Origin: Alistipes sp. ZOR0009
Lineage (GTDB): Bacteria > Bacteroidota > Bacteroidia > Bacteroidales > ZOR0009
DNA length: 64,000 nt
Direction of reading: 5' to 3'
Assembly (NCBI RefSeq): GCF_000798815.1
Contig: NZ_JTLD01000034.1
Span: 1 to 64,000 of the forward strand
Positions 7,433 to 17,277 of the stretch are shown here, piece after piece. The notes beneath the pieces were generated by a model that had not been told where the DNA came from, ran no database searches, and saw only the letters and a program-made list of their open reading frames with translations. The translations under genes were made by a program, and so were the position numbers. Numbering within the stretch: the stretch's first letter is position 1; every line of letters begins with the position of its first letter.

Positions 7433-8773
7433 ATGATACAGCAAGGAAAAATAGCCGTACTAGCAGTTCTTTTGTCCATGGGAGCATCGAAAGGAATGGC
7501 CCAAGCAGATACGTGGAGCTTAGACCAATGCGTAGAGTACGGCATTAAGCACAGTCCCATAACTGCCCGCGATGCTGCACAGGCAGGCATATACCAGCAA
7601 AACCTAAAGGAATCCATTGCACAGCAGCTCCCCTCGGTTAACGCCAACGCTTCGGTGGGGTGGACCATAGGACGCCTACCCGACCCCAAAACCAACGAGT
7701 ACATTAACGAGAGTAGAATATTTGGCAACCGCATGAGCATAGGAGCCGAGATGACCATATTCTCGGGTTTTAGCCTAACCAATAGCAGCAGAATGGCCTA
7801 CGTAAACCAGCTGGCAGGGCTAGAGCACCAGCTGCAGACGGCCAATAGTCACGGTGTAACCATTGCAACGGCCTACTACAACACCCTATTTAAGCAGGGA
7901 CTGATGGCTCTTGCCTCCGAGCAGCTTTCGCAAAGCGAGCAGCAGCTTAAGCAGCTAACGCGCATGTCGGAGCTGGGCATGAAATCGAAATCGGATGTTG
8001 CAGAAATAAGAGCTAAGCACGCTTCGGACAGCTACAACCTAACGCAAGCCACCAACGACTACCTACTCGCAATGGTAAACCTAAAGCAGGCAATGTCGTA
8101 TCCACAAACCGACACCCTTACTCTGCCACAAAATCTAACCAGCAACATAGCAGGAGAGGTTACTCCTCAACTCCTTTTCGAAAAGGCAGCAACCACACAG
8201 CCTCGCGTAAAGGAAGCCGAGTATAAGCTGCGCAAAAGCCTTCTAAGCGTTTACGTAGCCAAGGGAATGCTGCTACCAACCCTCACAGCATCGGGAGGCT
8301 ATGCCACCTCCTACTCCAAAAATTTAATAAAAGGAGGTGATGATGCCTACACCCGCCAGCTGAAAGATTTGGCAAGTCACTACGTGGAACTTAACCTTCG
8401 AATTCCTCTATTTACTGGGCTAAAGCACCGCTCGGACATTAGGCGCAGCCAGCTGGAAAACCTCATAGAAAAGGCCAACTACGAGGAGACCATGCAGCAA
8501 CTCTACGCCGAGGTTAGCAAGGCCGTTGCCGAATACGAAGGAGCCACAGAGGCAGTAACGCAGGCTCTACGCCAGCAGGAAGCCCAAGATGTTGCCTACC
8601 AAACCAACCAGCGTAAGTATACCGATGGGCTGATTGGCATAATAGAGCTGCATAGCAGCGCCAACAACCTACTTAAAGCAAAAGTAGAAACGCTAAAGGC
8701 TCAAGCGCTATACGCCTTTAGCGCACGCATAATATCCTACTTCGAAGGAAACCTATTTGTAGATAAACTATAG
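7433..8773 (+). CDS. TolC-family outer membrane efflux protein
   Basis: A 446-residue outer-membrane channel subunit. The signal peptide (MIQQGKIAVLAVLLSMGASKGMAQA) is followed by WSLDQCVEYGIKHSP, the typical first helix of TolC-like proteins, and two long alpha-helical hairpin repeats (about residues 110-230 and 320-430) with the beta segments between them. It forms the trans-periplasmic tunnel with the adaptor and ABC permease encoded downstream. It is the first gene of the operon behind the sigma-54 promoter, 21 bases before the adaptor gene. The substrate is unknown. Confidence 0.93.
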   Translation: MIQQGKIAVLAVLLSMGASKGMAQADTWSLDQCVEYGIKHSPITARDAAQAGIYQQNLKESIAQQLPSVNANASVGWTIGRLPDPKTNEYINESRIFGNRMSIGAEMTIFSGFSLTNSSRMAYVNQLAGLEHQLQTANSHGVTIATAYYNTLFKQGLMALASEQLSQSEQQLKQLTRMSELGMKSKSDVAEIRAKHASDSYNLTQATNDYLLAMVNLKQAMSYPQTDTLTLPQNLTSNIAGEVTPQLLFEKAATTQPRVKEAEYKLRKSLLSVYVAKGMLLPTLTASGGYATSYSKNLIKGGDDAYTRQLKDLASHYVELNLRIPLFTGLKHRSDIRRSQLENLIEKANYEETMQQLYAEVSKAVAEYEGATEAVTQALRQQEAQDVAYQTNQRKYTDGLIGIIELHSSANNLLKAKVETLKAQALYAFSARIISYFEGNLFVDKL

Positions 8774-8794
8774 CACCACATAAAACGAAAAGCC

Positions 8795-10054
8795 ATGTCG
8801 ATGGATAAAAAGATTGAAAACAAATCGAAATTCAACCGCAAGACAGTAACCTACGCATCAGCAGCAGTTCTTCTTGCTATCGTTATATACCTGCTAGTAG
8901 GAAAGGACTACAGCAGCACATCGAGAGTAAGGGCAGATAGGCTTACCATAGAAACGGTAACCAAAGGCGTATTTAACGACTACATTAAGCTGATGGGACA
9001 GGTACAGCCTATTACCACCATACAGCTCAGCGCCATTGAAGGTGGTATGGTGCAATCTAAAATGGTAGAGGAAGGAGCGATGGTTAATACAGGAGATGCC
9101 ATACTCCGCCTAAGCAACCCCATGCTAAACCTCAATATACTGGAAAGCGAAGCGCAGCTAGCCGAGAAATCAAACTTCCTTCGAAATACCCTAGTACAGA
9201 TGGAGCAGGAAAGGCTAAGCCTAAAAAAAGAAAAGTTGCAGCTCGACTTGGATATAGAGCGCAAAAGCCGAAAGCATCAGCAGCTATCCAAATTGTATGC
9301 TGAGCAGCTATCCTCAAAAGAAGAATACCTGCAAGCCAAAGAAGATTACGAGTACGCCCTTCGAAACCGCGAGCTGGTGGTAGAGCGACAACGGCAGGAT
9401 TCCCTGTTTCGGGGCGTTCAGGTACATCAAATGGAGGAAAGCCTTTCGAATATGAGACGAAACCTTGCGCTAATACGCCAGCGCATAGATAACCTAATTG
9501 TAAAGGCTCCTCTTGCAGGTCAGCTAGGCCTACTCGAAGCAGAGATAGGACAATCCATTGCAGTAGGACAAAAAATTGGGCAAATAAACGTGCTGTCCGA
9601 TTTCAAAATTGAATCGAAGGTAGACGAGCACTACATAGACCGAATAAGACCCGAATTGCGAGCCTCGCTAGAAAGCCAAGGAAAAACGTACCAGCTACGC
9701 GTACGGAAGGTATTCCCAGAGGTTCGATCCGGACAATTCAGAATAGAGCTGGTATTTGAAGGCTCCCGTCCTGCCGACCTCCGAACCGGACAGTCATACC
9801 AGATAGATATTCAACTGGGGCAACCATCTATGGCCACACTCATACCTCGTGGTGGATTCTATGAGCAAACAGGGGGGCAATGGATGTTTGTTGTGGATAA
9901 TAGCGGCAAGGAGGCCATCCGAAGAAACATCAAGATTGGTCGACAAAACGCCCAATACTACGAAGTGCTAGAGGGCCTTAAACCAGGAGAAAAGGTAATC
10001 ACCTCGAGCTACGAGCTCTATGAGAGCTGCCGAACCTTGCTAATCAAAAAGTAA
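8795..10054 (+). CDS. HlyD/MacA-type periplasmic adaptor subunit
   Basis: A 419-residue membrane-fusion protein. One N-terminal membrane helix (residues about 23-40) is followed by a lipoyl/barrel-sandwich half (GQVQPITTIQLSAIEGGMV...), a long coiled coil (about residues 120-215, rich in Glu, Leu, Arg), the second lipoyl half (VKAPLAGQLGLLEAEIGQSI) and beta-barrel domains (to about 400). It bridges the TolC-like channel and the inner-membrane ABC transporter. A start at 8795 (MSMDKK) or two codons later is equally possible. A hairpin (10097-10126) lies between it and the ATPase gene. Confidence 0.93.
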   Translation: MSMDKKIENKSKFNRKTVTYASAAVLLAIVIYLLVGKDYSSTSRVRADRLTIETVTKGVFNDYIKLMGQVQPITTIQLSAIEGGMVQSKMVEEGAMVNTGDAILRLSNPMLNLNILESEAQLAEKSNFLRNTLVQMEQERLSLKKEKLQLDLDIERKSRKHQQLSKLYAEQLSSKEEYLQAKEDYEYALRNRELVVERQRQDSLFRGVQVHQMEESLSNMRRNLALIRQRIDNLIVKAPLAGQLGLLEAEIGQSIAVGQKIGQINVLSDFKIESKVDEHYIDRIRPELRASLESQGKTYQLRVRKVFPEVRSGQFRIELVFEGSRPADLRTGQSYQIDIQLGQPSMATLIPRGGFYEQTGGQWMFVVDNSGKEAIRRNIKIGRQNAQYYEVLEGLKPGEKVITSSYELYESCRTLLIKK

Positions 10055-10096
10055 AATTTATTGAAGTTAACCCAAAAGTAGCGCGAAAAAAGCAGA

Positions 10097-10126
10097 GGGA
10101 TTGCCCATTTTTGCAGCGGCAATCCC
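10097..10126 (+). other. Intercistronic hairpin
   Basis: GGGATTGCC (10097-10105) pairs with GGCAATCCC (10118-10126). There is no T run, so it is more likely a stability or partial-termination element inside the operon than a full terminator. Confidence 0.5.
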
Positions 10127-10154
10127 CGCCTACTAAATATAAAAAAGAACTACA

Positions 10155-10850
10155 ATGATAAGAACCGAAAAACTATCAAAAGTATTTAGCACCGAAGATG
10201 TAGAAACAACCGCCTTAAAGGAGGTATCGTTGACCATTAGTGCAGGGGAATTTGTTGCCATTATGGGTCCATCGGGATGCGGTAAGTCAACGCTACTCAA
10301 CATACTTGGCCTGTTAGATAGCCCCACCTCTGGAAGTTATCTATTTAAGGAGAAGGAGGTATCTCGTTTAAAGGAGCGCGAACGTACATCCTTCAGAAAA
10401 GGCAACATCGGCTTCATCTTCCAAAGTTTTAACCTAATTGATGAACTTAACGTGTACGAAAATGTGGAGCTTCCCCTCACCTACCTCAACTACAAAGCCT
10501 CCGAACGTCGTAGCATGGTGGAAACTGTTTTAGATAGAATGTCGATAGGGCATAGAGCCAACCACTTCCCCAACCAGCTGTCGGGTGGGCAGCAGCAGCG
10601 CGTTGCCATAGCCAGAGCGGTAGTTACCAACCCTTCGCTAATACTTGCCGACGAGCCAACAGGAAACCTCGACTCCAAAAATGGGTTAGAGGTTATGAAC
10701 TTACTCACCGAGCTTAACCATGATGGAGCCACCATAGTTATGGTAACCCACTCCGACAGAGATGCCTCCTATGCTCACCGGGTGGTAAACCTTCTCGACG
10801 GCGAGATTATCATGCAGCATAAAACAGCCACCTCAACGGCTTTACTATAA
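10155..10850 (+). CDS. MacB/LolD-type ABC transporter ATP-binding protein
   Basis: A 231-residue ATPase. Walker A is GPSGCGKST (residues 38-46), the Q-loop lies in FIFQSFNLIDELNVYENVELPL, the signature is LSGGQQQRVAIARA (about 141-154), Walker B is LILADEPTG, and the switch His is in VTHSD. The sequence is characteristic of the LolD/MacB/FtsE group that drives mechanotransmission-type ABC transporters rather than pore-type ones. It pairs with the FtsX-like permease encoded 30 bases downstream, and with the adaptor and TolC partner upstream it forms a tripartite exporter. Confidence 0.95.
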   Translation: MIRTEKLSKVFSTEDVETTALKEVSLTISAGEFVAIMGPSGCGKSTLLNILGLLDSPTSGSYLFKEKEVSRLKERERTSFRKGNIGFIFQSFNLIDELNVYENVELPLTYLNYKASERRSMVETVLDRMSIGHRANHFPNQLSGGQQQRVAIARAVVTNPSLILADEPTGNLDSKNGLEVMNLLTELNHDGATIVMVTHSDRDASYAHRVVNLLDGEIIMQHKTATSTALL

Positions 10851-10880
10851 TCTACCATAACCCCGATTATCAGATAAGCC

Positions 10881-13214
10881 ATGATAAAACATATTTTTAG
10901 AGCCGCATTCAAAGAAAAGGAGCTCACCATTACCAGCATTGCGGGACTAGCAATAGGTCTTGCAGCGGCCATGTTCCTGCTAACCCATCTCGTATTTGAG
11001 CACTCGTACGACAAGCATCATAGCAAAATAGATCGAATATACAGAACGTTATCCGTTTGGAAAGAGGTTGGCCAAGACGACAACTATCTCTCAATTAACC
11101 TCCGAGCGTTAAAAGAAAAGTTAGAAGTTTTACCCGAAGTTGAGAAAGTTTCTCAACTGTACGATTACGGAACCCCGATTGCCACAAAGGCAAATGGAGA
11201 AATGGTAGAGTTAGGCAGAACAATGATGGTAGATCCATCCTTCTACGCCATCTTTGATGCTAAACTAGTGGCTGGAGAGCTATCTGGAAAAACACTTCAA
11301 CCCAATACCGTTGTCCTCGTAAAATCTGAAGCAGAAAAGCTATTTGGACGACAAAACCCTATTGGAAAAACGCTAGTGATAGATAAAAAAACATGTACTA
11401 TTACAGCGGTAGTTGAAGATCAGCCAATAAATACCATGTTTAGGTACAAGGTCCTATTCGGAATGCATCCAGAAAAAATCAACTACATGCAAGGGTTAGA
11501 ATTACCAACCTATGTACTATTTAAAAAAGGAGTAAACATACCAGAAGCCATAAAAAAGTGTAACAAAATAAATACGGCACTACTTACAGCTCGCTTTGAG
11601 GATGCTAACGCCAAATTTTCCAGTGAAGTAGAACCCTTCTCTAGCGTTCATATTAAAACTAAAGCGGGCTACGATCTGATTAAAAAGGTAAATCGTTTAA
11701 ACCTCCTCTTCTTGATGATTGTAGTTCTATTTATTCTTGGTATTGCAATAACAAACTTCATTAACCTAAGCATTATAAAAGGGGAACGTAGAGCAAAAGA
11801 GATTAGCATACGTAAAGCCAACGGTGCCAACCGTGCCAACATTGTAAGAATGCTACTTGTAGAGTCGTTTGTTGTTACATTGATATCCTTTTTAATCGCA
11901 TTTGTATTGTTACATCTTCTTGGCGATTATATTTCATCCTTTTTAAACATTAAGCTTCCACCTAATTTTTTGCTTAACCCAACCTTCTACCCTTGGATTG
12001 CAGCCGTATTTCTGTTTGTTGTTGCAACCTCATCCGTATATCCATCCTTATACCTATCAAAATCTAGCCCCATAGAACTTCTCCGGAATTCTGTAAAACG
12101 AAGGCATCGGCTAACCATAAGCTCTGTTGTGCTCCAGTTTACAGCCGTTGTATTCTGTCTGATATCGATCATTGTAGTTGCTACACAGCTGCAGTTCGAA
12201 AAAACGTTACCCCTAGGATACGCTGCAGATAATGTATACACCGTAGAGCTACCAGAGAAAATAGATCAAGCCCGCCTAAAAACAATAATTCAGGATCTAA
12301 CCAAAAATCCAGCTATTGTATCGGCAAGCGCATCAGACCACTTCCCCTTTACAGGATGTAGCGGACAAGGCGTAAAAAAGTTAGGAGAAAGTACCTGCTA
12401 CTCGGTAGATGAACGCCGCTGCGATGCCTCCTATTTTGATACGTATAAAATCAAGATCATAGAGGGACGAACATTTACCGGCAACGAAGCAGCCGACAGC
12501 ACCTCCATAATACTATCTCAAAATGCGGTAAAAACTCTAAATCTCAAAAATCCGATTGGCACAACCATCTTACTAAACGATAAGTCAATGCAGGTGATCG
12601 GAATTACTAAGGACATTCGATACGGCTCGGCAAGATCCGGCCCCGGTGTCGACATCTACAATAACGGATGGGGCTCATTCAACAAGCTGTCCATCCTTGT
12701 GAGCAAAGGGCAAATGGATAATGCTCCAAGCTACATAAAGGCAACCCTTACCCGCCACTTTGGGGGAGCCCCCGTTTCCCTAGAAAGGGCGTCGGACTAC
12801 ATCTCTAAGTTCTACAACAATGACCAAAGCATGTTCAACATTATTGCATCGGGAGCAGGAATGGCAATTCTTTTAGCTCTAATGGGACTTATCGCTTTAA
12901 GTCGCTTCGTAGCCAAACAGAAGGAAAAGGAAATGGCTGTTCGAAAAGTGATTGGCGCTACCCTGTTTGAGAATATTTGGGCAATGAGCCGTTACATAAT
13001 GGTAAGAATAATCCCCGCAATTCCGCTTGGAGGCATAGTTGCCTATTTCGCAATGCGCAGCTGGCTAATGGATTTTACCTTCCGAATAGAGATGAAAATT
13101 TGGATGTTTGCAGCAGCCATCACCATAACTCTTCTACTTGGGCTAACAATCATTATTCTACAAACTTTTAGGACGGCCATGGTTAACCCATCATCCATTC
13201 TCCGAAAAGAGTAG
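10881..13214 (+). CDS. FtsX/MacB-type ABC permease, long form
   Basis: A 777-residue permease with two copies of the MacB-PCD plus FtsX unit. There is an N-terminal helix (residues about 17-37), a periplasmic domain to about 270, helices at about 275-300, 328-352 and 370-390, a second helix after residue 410, a second periplasmic domain and a final set of three helices (about 650-770). It includes the conserved cytoplasmic motif EISIRKANGANR and its second copy EMAVRKVIGA. This duplicated architecture is common in Bacteroidota exporters. It works with the ATPase encoded just upstream. Cargo could be a lipid, peptide or toxic compound; the sequence does not tell. Confidence 0.93.
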   Translation: MIKHIFRAAFKEKELTITSIAGLAIGLAAAMFLLTHLVFEHSYDKHHSKIDRIYRTLSVWKEVGQDDNYLSINLRALKEKLEVLPEVEKVSQLYDYGTPIATKANGEMVELGRTMMVDPSFYAIFDAKLVAGELSGKTLQPNTVVLVKSEAEKLFGRQNPIGKTLVIDKKTCTITAVVEDQPINTMFRYKVLFGMHPEKINYMQGLELPTYVLFKKGVNIPEAIKKCNKINTALLTARFEDANAKFSSEVEPFSSVHIKTKAGYDLIKKVNRLNLLFLMIVVLFILGIAITNFINLSIIKGERRAKEISIRKANGANRANIVRMLLVESFVVTLISFLIAFVLLHLLGDYISSFLNIKLPPNFLLNPTFYPWIAAVFLFVVATSSVYPSLYLSKSSPIELLRNSVKRRHRLTISSVVLQFTAVVFCLISIIVVATQLQFEKTLPLGYAADNVYTVELPEKIDQARLKTIIQDLTKNPAIVSASASDHFPFTGCSGQGVKKLGESTCYSVDERRCDASYFDTYKIKIIEGRTFTGNEAADSTSIILSQNAVKTLNLKNPIGTTILLNDKSMQVIGITKDIRYGSARSGPGVDIYNNGWGSFNKLSILVSKGQMDNAPSYIKATLTRHFGGAPVSLERASDYISKFYNNDQSMFNIIASGAGMAILLALMGLIALSRFVAKQKEKEMAVRKVIGATLFENIWAMSRYIMVRIIPAIPLGGIVAYFAMRSWLMDFTFRIEMKIWMFAAAITITLLLGLTIIILQTFRTAMVNPSSILRKE

Positions 13215-13269
13215 CAAAGAGAAAATACATCGCAATCTTTTAGCTAGATTCGAACCTCACCAGAAACAA

Positions 13270-14613
13270 ATGGCAACCACCGAAACAATACTAATTGTTG
13301 ATGATAGCAAGAGCGTTTTAGAAGCACTTTCGTTGCTTCTAAAACCTCACTTTGCTACAATAAAAACTCTTTTCAATCCAGAGGAGCTACATTCGACCCT
13401 TCATCGGCATCATGCTGATGTGATTCTCCTTGACATGAACTTTAAGGCTGGAATAAACAACGGAAACGAAGGGCTTTTTTGGCTTAACCAGATACTAAAA
13501 TACTCGCCATCATCTTCGGTTGTTATGATGACGGCCTACGGAGATGTGGAGCTTGCAGTAAAAGCTATTCGCCAAGGGGCTATCGATTTCATCGTAAAAC
13601 CATGGAGCAACCAAAAGCTAATCGAAACGCTGAAGTCTGCAGCAAGACTGAGCCAATCGAAGCAGAAAATCAAAGTTCAAAATAGGGATACAGGTAAGGA
13701 ACTCCCTCTTCTTGTTGCACGCTCCATGTCATTCTCCCGAGTGCTTAATTTAATTGCAAAAATTGCAGCAACAGAGGCCAACGTGCTAATTACAGGTGAA
13801 AATGGAACGGGCAAGGAAGTTGTCGCCCGCGAAATCCATCGACAATCGGCTCGATCAGAAAAACCAATGGTAAGCGTAGATATGGGAGCCATCCCCGAAA
13901 CCCTATTCGAGAGCGAACTTTTTGGGCATAAAAAGGGAGCCTTTACCGATGCCCATACCGATAGGGTTGGGAAAATTGAAACAGCATCGAATTCTACCCT
14001 GTTTCTCGACGAGATTGGAAATCTCTCAAAATCGGCACAATCCAAGCTACTTTCCGCGCTTCAAAATAGAACAATAGTTCGCGTAGGAGACAATGCGCCG
14101 ATTCCTGTAAATATGCGATTAGTATGTGCTACAAATAGTAACCTATGGAACATGGTCGGCGAAGGTTCCTTTCGCGAAGATTTACTTTACCGCATAAATA
14201 CAATCCACCTAGAAATACCTCCGCTAAGAGAGCGACGAGAAGACATAGAACCTCTTGCTCTCCACTTTTTGCAGCAATACTGTCAGAAATATGAAAAGAA
14301 TAACCTCACCTTCTCGCGAGATGCATTACAGAAGCTGACGCAATACGGCTGGCCGGGAAACATTAGAGAGCTACAGCATGCCGTTGAAAAAGCGGTAATT
14401 CTCTCGAAGGAGGATGTTATTACAGGAGATGAATTTACCCTCACAACACCAGCAACACTCCCAACATCTTTTACTGGGACACTGGAAGATATGGAAAAAC
14501 GGCTTATACGAAACGCTATCGAACGCAATGCAGGCAACATGTCGGCTGTAGCTGCAGAATTAGGCATTACAAGACAAACGCTCTACAATAAAGTAAAGAA
14601 ATATGAGCTTTAG
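13270..14613 (+). CDS. Sigma-54-dependent response regulator, NtrC family
   Basis: A 447-residue activator in three domains. The receiver has the acidic pair DD at 11-12, phospho-acceptor Asp55, MTAYGD and the Lys of IVKPW. The AAA+ domain has Walker A GENGTGKE, the sigma-54 contact loop GAFTDA (Asp in place of the second Gly of GAFTGA, a variant I regard as usual in this phylum), Walker B TLFLDEIG and an arginine-finger region FREDLLYR. A Fis-type helix-turn-helix closes it (NMSAVAAELGITRQTLYNKV). It lies 55 bases after the permease gene and overlaps the kinase gene by 11 bases. A sigma-54 promoter and TTTGACAC sites upstream of the efflux operon are its likely targets. Confidence 0.95.
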   Translation: MATTETILIVDDSKSVLEALSLLLKPHFATIKTLFNPEELHSTLHRHHADVILLDMNFKAGINNGNEGLFWLNQILKYSPSSSVVMMTAYGDVELAVKAIRQGAIDFIVKPWSNQKLIETLKSAARLSQSKQKIKVQNRDTGKELPLLVARSMSFSRVLNLIAKIAATEANVLITGENGTGKEVVAREIHRQSARSEKPMVSVDMGAIPETLFESELFGHKKGAFTDAHTDRVGKIETASNSTLFLDEIGNLSKSAQSKLLSALQNRTIVRVGDNAPIPVNMRLVCATNSNLWNMVGEGSFREDLLYRINTIHLEIPPLRERREDIEPLALHFLQQYCQKYEKNNLTFSRDALQKLTQYGWPGNIRELQHAVEKAVILSKEDVITGDEFTLTTPATLPTSFTGTLEDMEKRLIRNAIERNAGNMSAVAAELGITRQTLYNKVKKYEL

Positions 14614-15931
14614 CAAGAACTACAACTTTCAAGTACTATATTATGTTGGAGCAACAACAATCACGTCTGCATGTACAACTACAGCAATAGTTTTACATTG
14701 GGGTATAGTGCCTATAGGGCTACTGTTGCTGCTTCTAATCCTGTCAATCCTAAAACTCTGCCGATTTATACAGCAGATAAACGAACAGGTATTTTATTTT
14801 GTTAAAGCGGTAGAAAATAACGACACCAGCATTCTATTTCCCTCTAAAATTGGAAATCCTACGGTTGATAAACTTTACGAAGCCTTAAACCGATTAAATA
14901 AACATCTTAACCGAGTGAAAGTCGATAGCCAACTCCAAGAAAAGTACTTTGAGCACATTCTATCGCAGGTTGAAGTTGGCGTAATTCTTTTTAGCAAAAA
15001 AGGAATTGTCCGCCAAGCAAACGCAGCAGCACTTCGACTATTTCAAATACCGGTGCTTACCCACCTCCATCAGCTAGATAAGGTTTACAATGAGCTGTCA
15101 ACACAACTTCTGTTGCTACCTGAAAGTAGCAAGCAGCTTCTATCCATCACAATAAAAGAGGTAAGCGTACAAATAGTGCTACAAAAAACACCTATCCTTA
15201 TTTCCAACACTCCGTTCTACCTGCTAACGCTTCAGGATATTAGAGGGGAACTCGAACGTAAAGAAATTGAAGCATGGGTTAAGCTTATTCGAGTACTAAA
15301 TCACGAAATAACAAATTCGCTTACCCCCGTTACTTCCCTATCGGAGTCACTCTATACGTCATGGAAGCAAAATCAGGAAAAGCCCGACCAGCCACTTATA
15401 GAGACCACAATCAAAGGACTTAATGTTATAGAAGAACGAAGCCGCTCGCTTGTTAGCTTTGTAAACTCCTACCGAATGCTTACCAAAATACCAAAGTTGG
15501 AACTCCATGAGATTGCCATTGAAGATTTCATGAGCCGAATTAGCATCCTAGCATCGCCATATCGTTCCAGCACAATATCAATTACCGTAGAGCCTCCAAC
15601 ATCAACATTCAAATTCGTAGCAGATGAGTCGATGCTCGTACAAGTTATGCTTAACCTAATAAAAAACGGAATCGAAGCTATTGGCTCGAAAGGTGGTGCT
15701 ATAAAAATAAACGCTTACCCTCAGAATGGTAAAGTAGCGATTACTGTCGAAGATAATGGAGCAGGAATACCGCAAGGAATTGCTGACGAAATCTTCACCC
15801 CATTCTTTACAACAAAAGATTTCGGTTCTGGTATTGGATTAAGCTACTCGAAACAAATTATTCGGGCACACAAGGGCTGCCTAAACTTTACCTCAAGCCA
15901 TGGAAATACCCGATTCACTATTGAAATATAA
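14603..15931 (+). CDS. Sensor histidine kinase, NtrB/NtrY-like
   Basis: A 442-residue membrane kinase. Two hydrophobic helices lie at about residues 11-31 and 34-52, with almost no periplasmic loop, so the signal is probably sensed in the membrane or cytosol. A PAS-like segment (about 115-215), the H-box VLNHEITNSLTPV with phospho-acceptor His234, N-box LIKNGIEAI, G1 DNGAGIP and the F/G2 region FTTKDFGSGIGLSYSKQII follow. The HEIxNxLTP form is that of kinases paired with sigma-54 activators. The start ATG overlaps the end of the regulator gene (ATGAGCTTTAG), indicating translational coupling and a cognate pair. Confidence 0.95.
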   Translation: MSFSKNYNFQVLYYVGATTITSACTTTAIVLHWGIVPIGLLLLLLILSILKLCRFIQQINEQVFYFVKAVENNDTSILFPSKIGNPTVDKLYEALNRLNKHLNRVKVDSQLQEKYFEHILSQVEVGVILFSKKGIVRQANAAALRLFQIPVLTHLHQLDKVYNELSTQLLLLPESSKQLLSITIKEVSVQIVLQKTPILISNTPFYLLTLQDIRGELERKEIEAWVKLIRVLNHEITNSLTPVTSLSESLYTSWKQNQEKPDQPLIETTIKGLNVIEERSRSLVSFVNSYRMLTKIPKLELHEIAIEDFMSRISILASPYRSSTISITVEPPTSTFKFVADESMLVQVMLNLIKNGIEAIGSKGGAIKINAYPQNGKVAITVEDNGAGIPQGIADEIFTPFFTTKDFGSGIGLSYSKQIIRAHKGCLNFTSSHGNTRFTIEI

Positions 15932-15956
15932 TGTAAAACGAAATCATTTGACCTAT

Positions 15957-16331
15957 TTACAATCTTAGCTTCGATGCAATTGCCTGCTCTCCCTCCTCGC
16001 TAGCAGAGTGAACAGCATATAGAGGTAAACTTAGCCGATGTCTGGCAGCAAAATCAGCAAGCCAACCTGCACAATCAGCACCTGTACGCTCCACAAACAA
16101 CTCGACAGAATCGGCATCAACATCAACAAACTGCAATGTTGCAATACGGCTATCAAATGAAATAAAACGAGGAAAGGCTCCTCGGCGATGGTACTCTTCA
16201 ATATAAGTGGTAAACTCTTCGTAACTACGAACAACCAGCCAATTTTGCTCTAGGTAAATTTCGTTATCCATTTGAGGATATAAGTCACGAGGGTCTCTAT
16301 AGTCGTCTAAAAAAACTTTATATGTCTTCAT
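15957..16331 (-). CDS. cREC-like stand-alone receiver-fold protein
   Basis: A 124-residue protein resembling the cyclic-phosphate-processing receiver (cREC) family. It begins with MKTYKVFLDDYRDPRD, the usual FLDDxRxP opening, followed by VVRSYEEF. The family's ISLDHDLG motif is replaced here by FISFDSRIATLQF, and the HSxNPxG end by HSASEEGEQAIASKL. It has no output domain. cREC proteins are thought to act on cyclic phosphates or nucleotides in RNA or signalling contexts, but with the altered core this one may only bind. It lies tail to tail with the kinase gene. No terminator is visible in the 25-base gap. Confidence 0.7.
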   Translation of the reverse strand: MKTYKVFLDDYRDPRDLYPQMDNEIYLEQNWLVVRSYEEFTTYIEEYHRRGAFPRFISFDSRIATLQFVDVDADSVELFVERTGADCAGWLADFAARHRLSLPLYAVHSASEEGEQAIASKLRL

Positions 16332-16567
16332 TGCATTAGCTTATTACCGTCAAAGTCGTGCCAATGCATGCATCACATTGAGGAGCGGCAAAGGTAACAT
16401 TCCTTTTTATCTTAATAATCTCCATTCTCTTTTTGAAGATATTTAGGAGAACCCCATCAATATTTTAAACCATATCGTTTAAAATTGATTTATTTTAACT
16501 ATTTTTAAATAAATTAAAATATAACATCATCTGGCCCCTATTTATTCATCTTCCTAATTTTTTGCTG

Positions 16568-17200
16568 ATGAAAACGATTGTTTGGACACAACCCAGCCGA
16601 ATCTTTCACTGGTACATCGCTACAGGGTTTGTATTGGCCTACAGCCTCAGCGACTACATACAAGTACATGCTGCCATAGGGCTTAGCGTTGGAGTAATTC
16701 TTCTTTTTCGCATCATTTGGGGCGTAATGGGACCTCGGTATTCGCGCTTTACCGATTTCCCAATATCGCTGAGAAGAATTAAAGCGCTAGTTTTAAATCC
16801 AAAGGAAGAAGAACGTAAATATACGGGACACAACCCGCTAGCAGCACTAGTTATGCTTCTTCTAATTGCTGATGGCATCGCTGTAGCCATAACAGGTCTA
16901 GTTACCGCACTCTCGGATGATAGCGCATTTTTTGGGACCGCCCTATTCAGCAACTATGAAGGGCATAAAGAAACGCATGAACTTTTAGTAAACCTACTTA
17001 TCGTACTGGCCATCTCCCACCTTTTGGGGCTTGGAGCCAGCCACCTACACAATCGAGAGATGGAAGTAAGCAAATCTATGTTTACCGGATTCAAGCGCAT
17101 GCACGGAATAAATGCAAACCTTACATTACTACAAAAGATAATTGCACTAGCTGCAGCGCTTACAACAATAGCAACTTTGACGGTAGTCCTAATCCAATAA
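16568..17200 (+). CDS. Cytochrome b561 / Ni-Fe hydrogenase b-type membrane protein
   Basis: A 210-residue di-haem membrane protein with four helices. Candidate haem-ligand His residues are in RIFHWYIATGF (helix 1), IQVHAAIGL (helix 2), EGHKETHELLVN (before helix 3) and SHLLGLGASHLHNRE (helix 3 end), the arrangement of b-type subunits of hydrogenases and cytochrome b561. I place the start at ATG 16568 (MKTIVW); TTG 16562 is possible. It transfers electrons between quinones and a partner redox protein, but no partner gene (hydrogenase, c-type cytochrome) is adjacent, so the physiological donor is unknown. A strong bidirectional terminator follows. Confidence 0.88.
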   Translation: MKTIVWTQPSRIFHWYIATGFVLAYSLSDYIQVHAAIGLSVGVILLFRIIWGVMGPRYSRFTDFPISLRRIKALVLNPKEEERKYTGHNPLAALVMLLLIADGIAVAITGLVTALSDDSAFFGTALFSNYEGHKETHELLVNLLIVLAISHLLGLGASHLHNREMEVSKSMFTGFKRMHGINANLTLLQKIIALAAALTTIATLTVVLIQ

Positions 17201-17222
17201 CCAGCATCTACCCTAACAATAC

Positions 17223-17263
17223 AAAAAGCGCATTGACGAAATTTCCTCATCAATGCGCTTTTT
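17223..17263. terminator. Bidirectional terminator
   Basis: AAAAAGCGCATTGA (17223-17236) pairs with TCAATGCGCTTTTT (17250-17263) over 14 bp, with T runs on both strands. It serves the cytochrome gene and the convergent radical SAM gene. Confidence 0.9.
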
Positions 17264-17277
17264 GGCTAACGATTATG

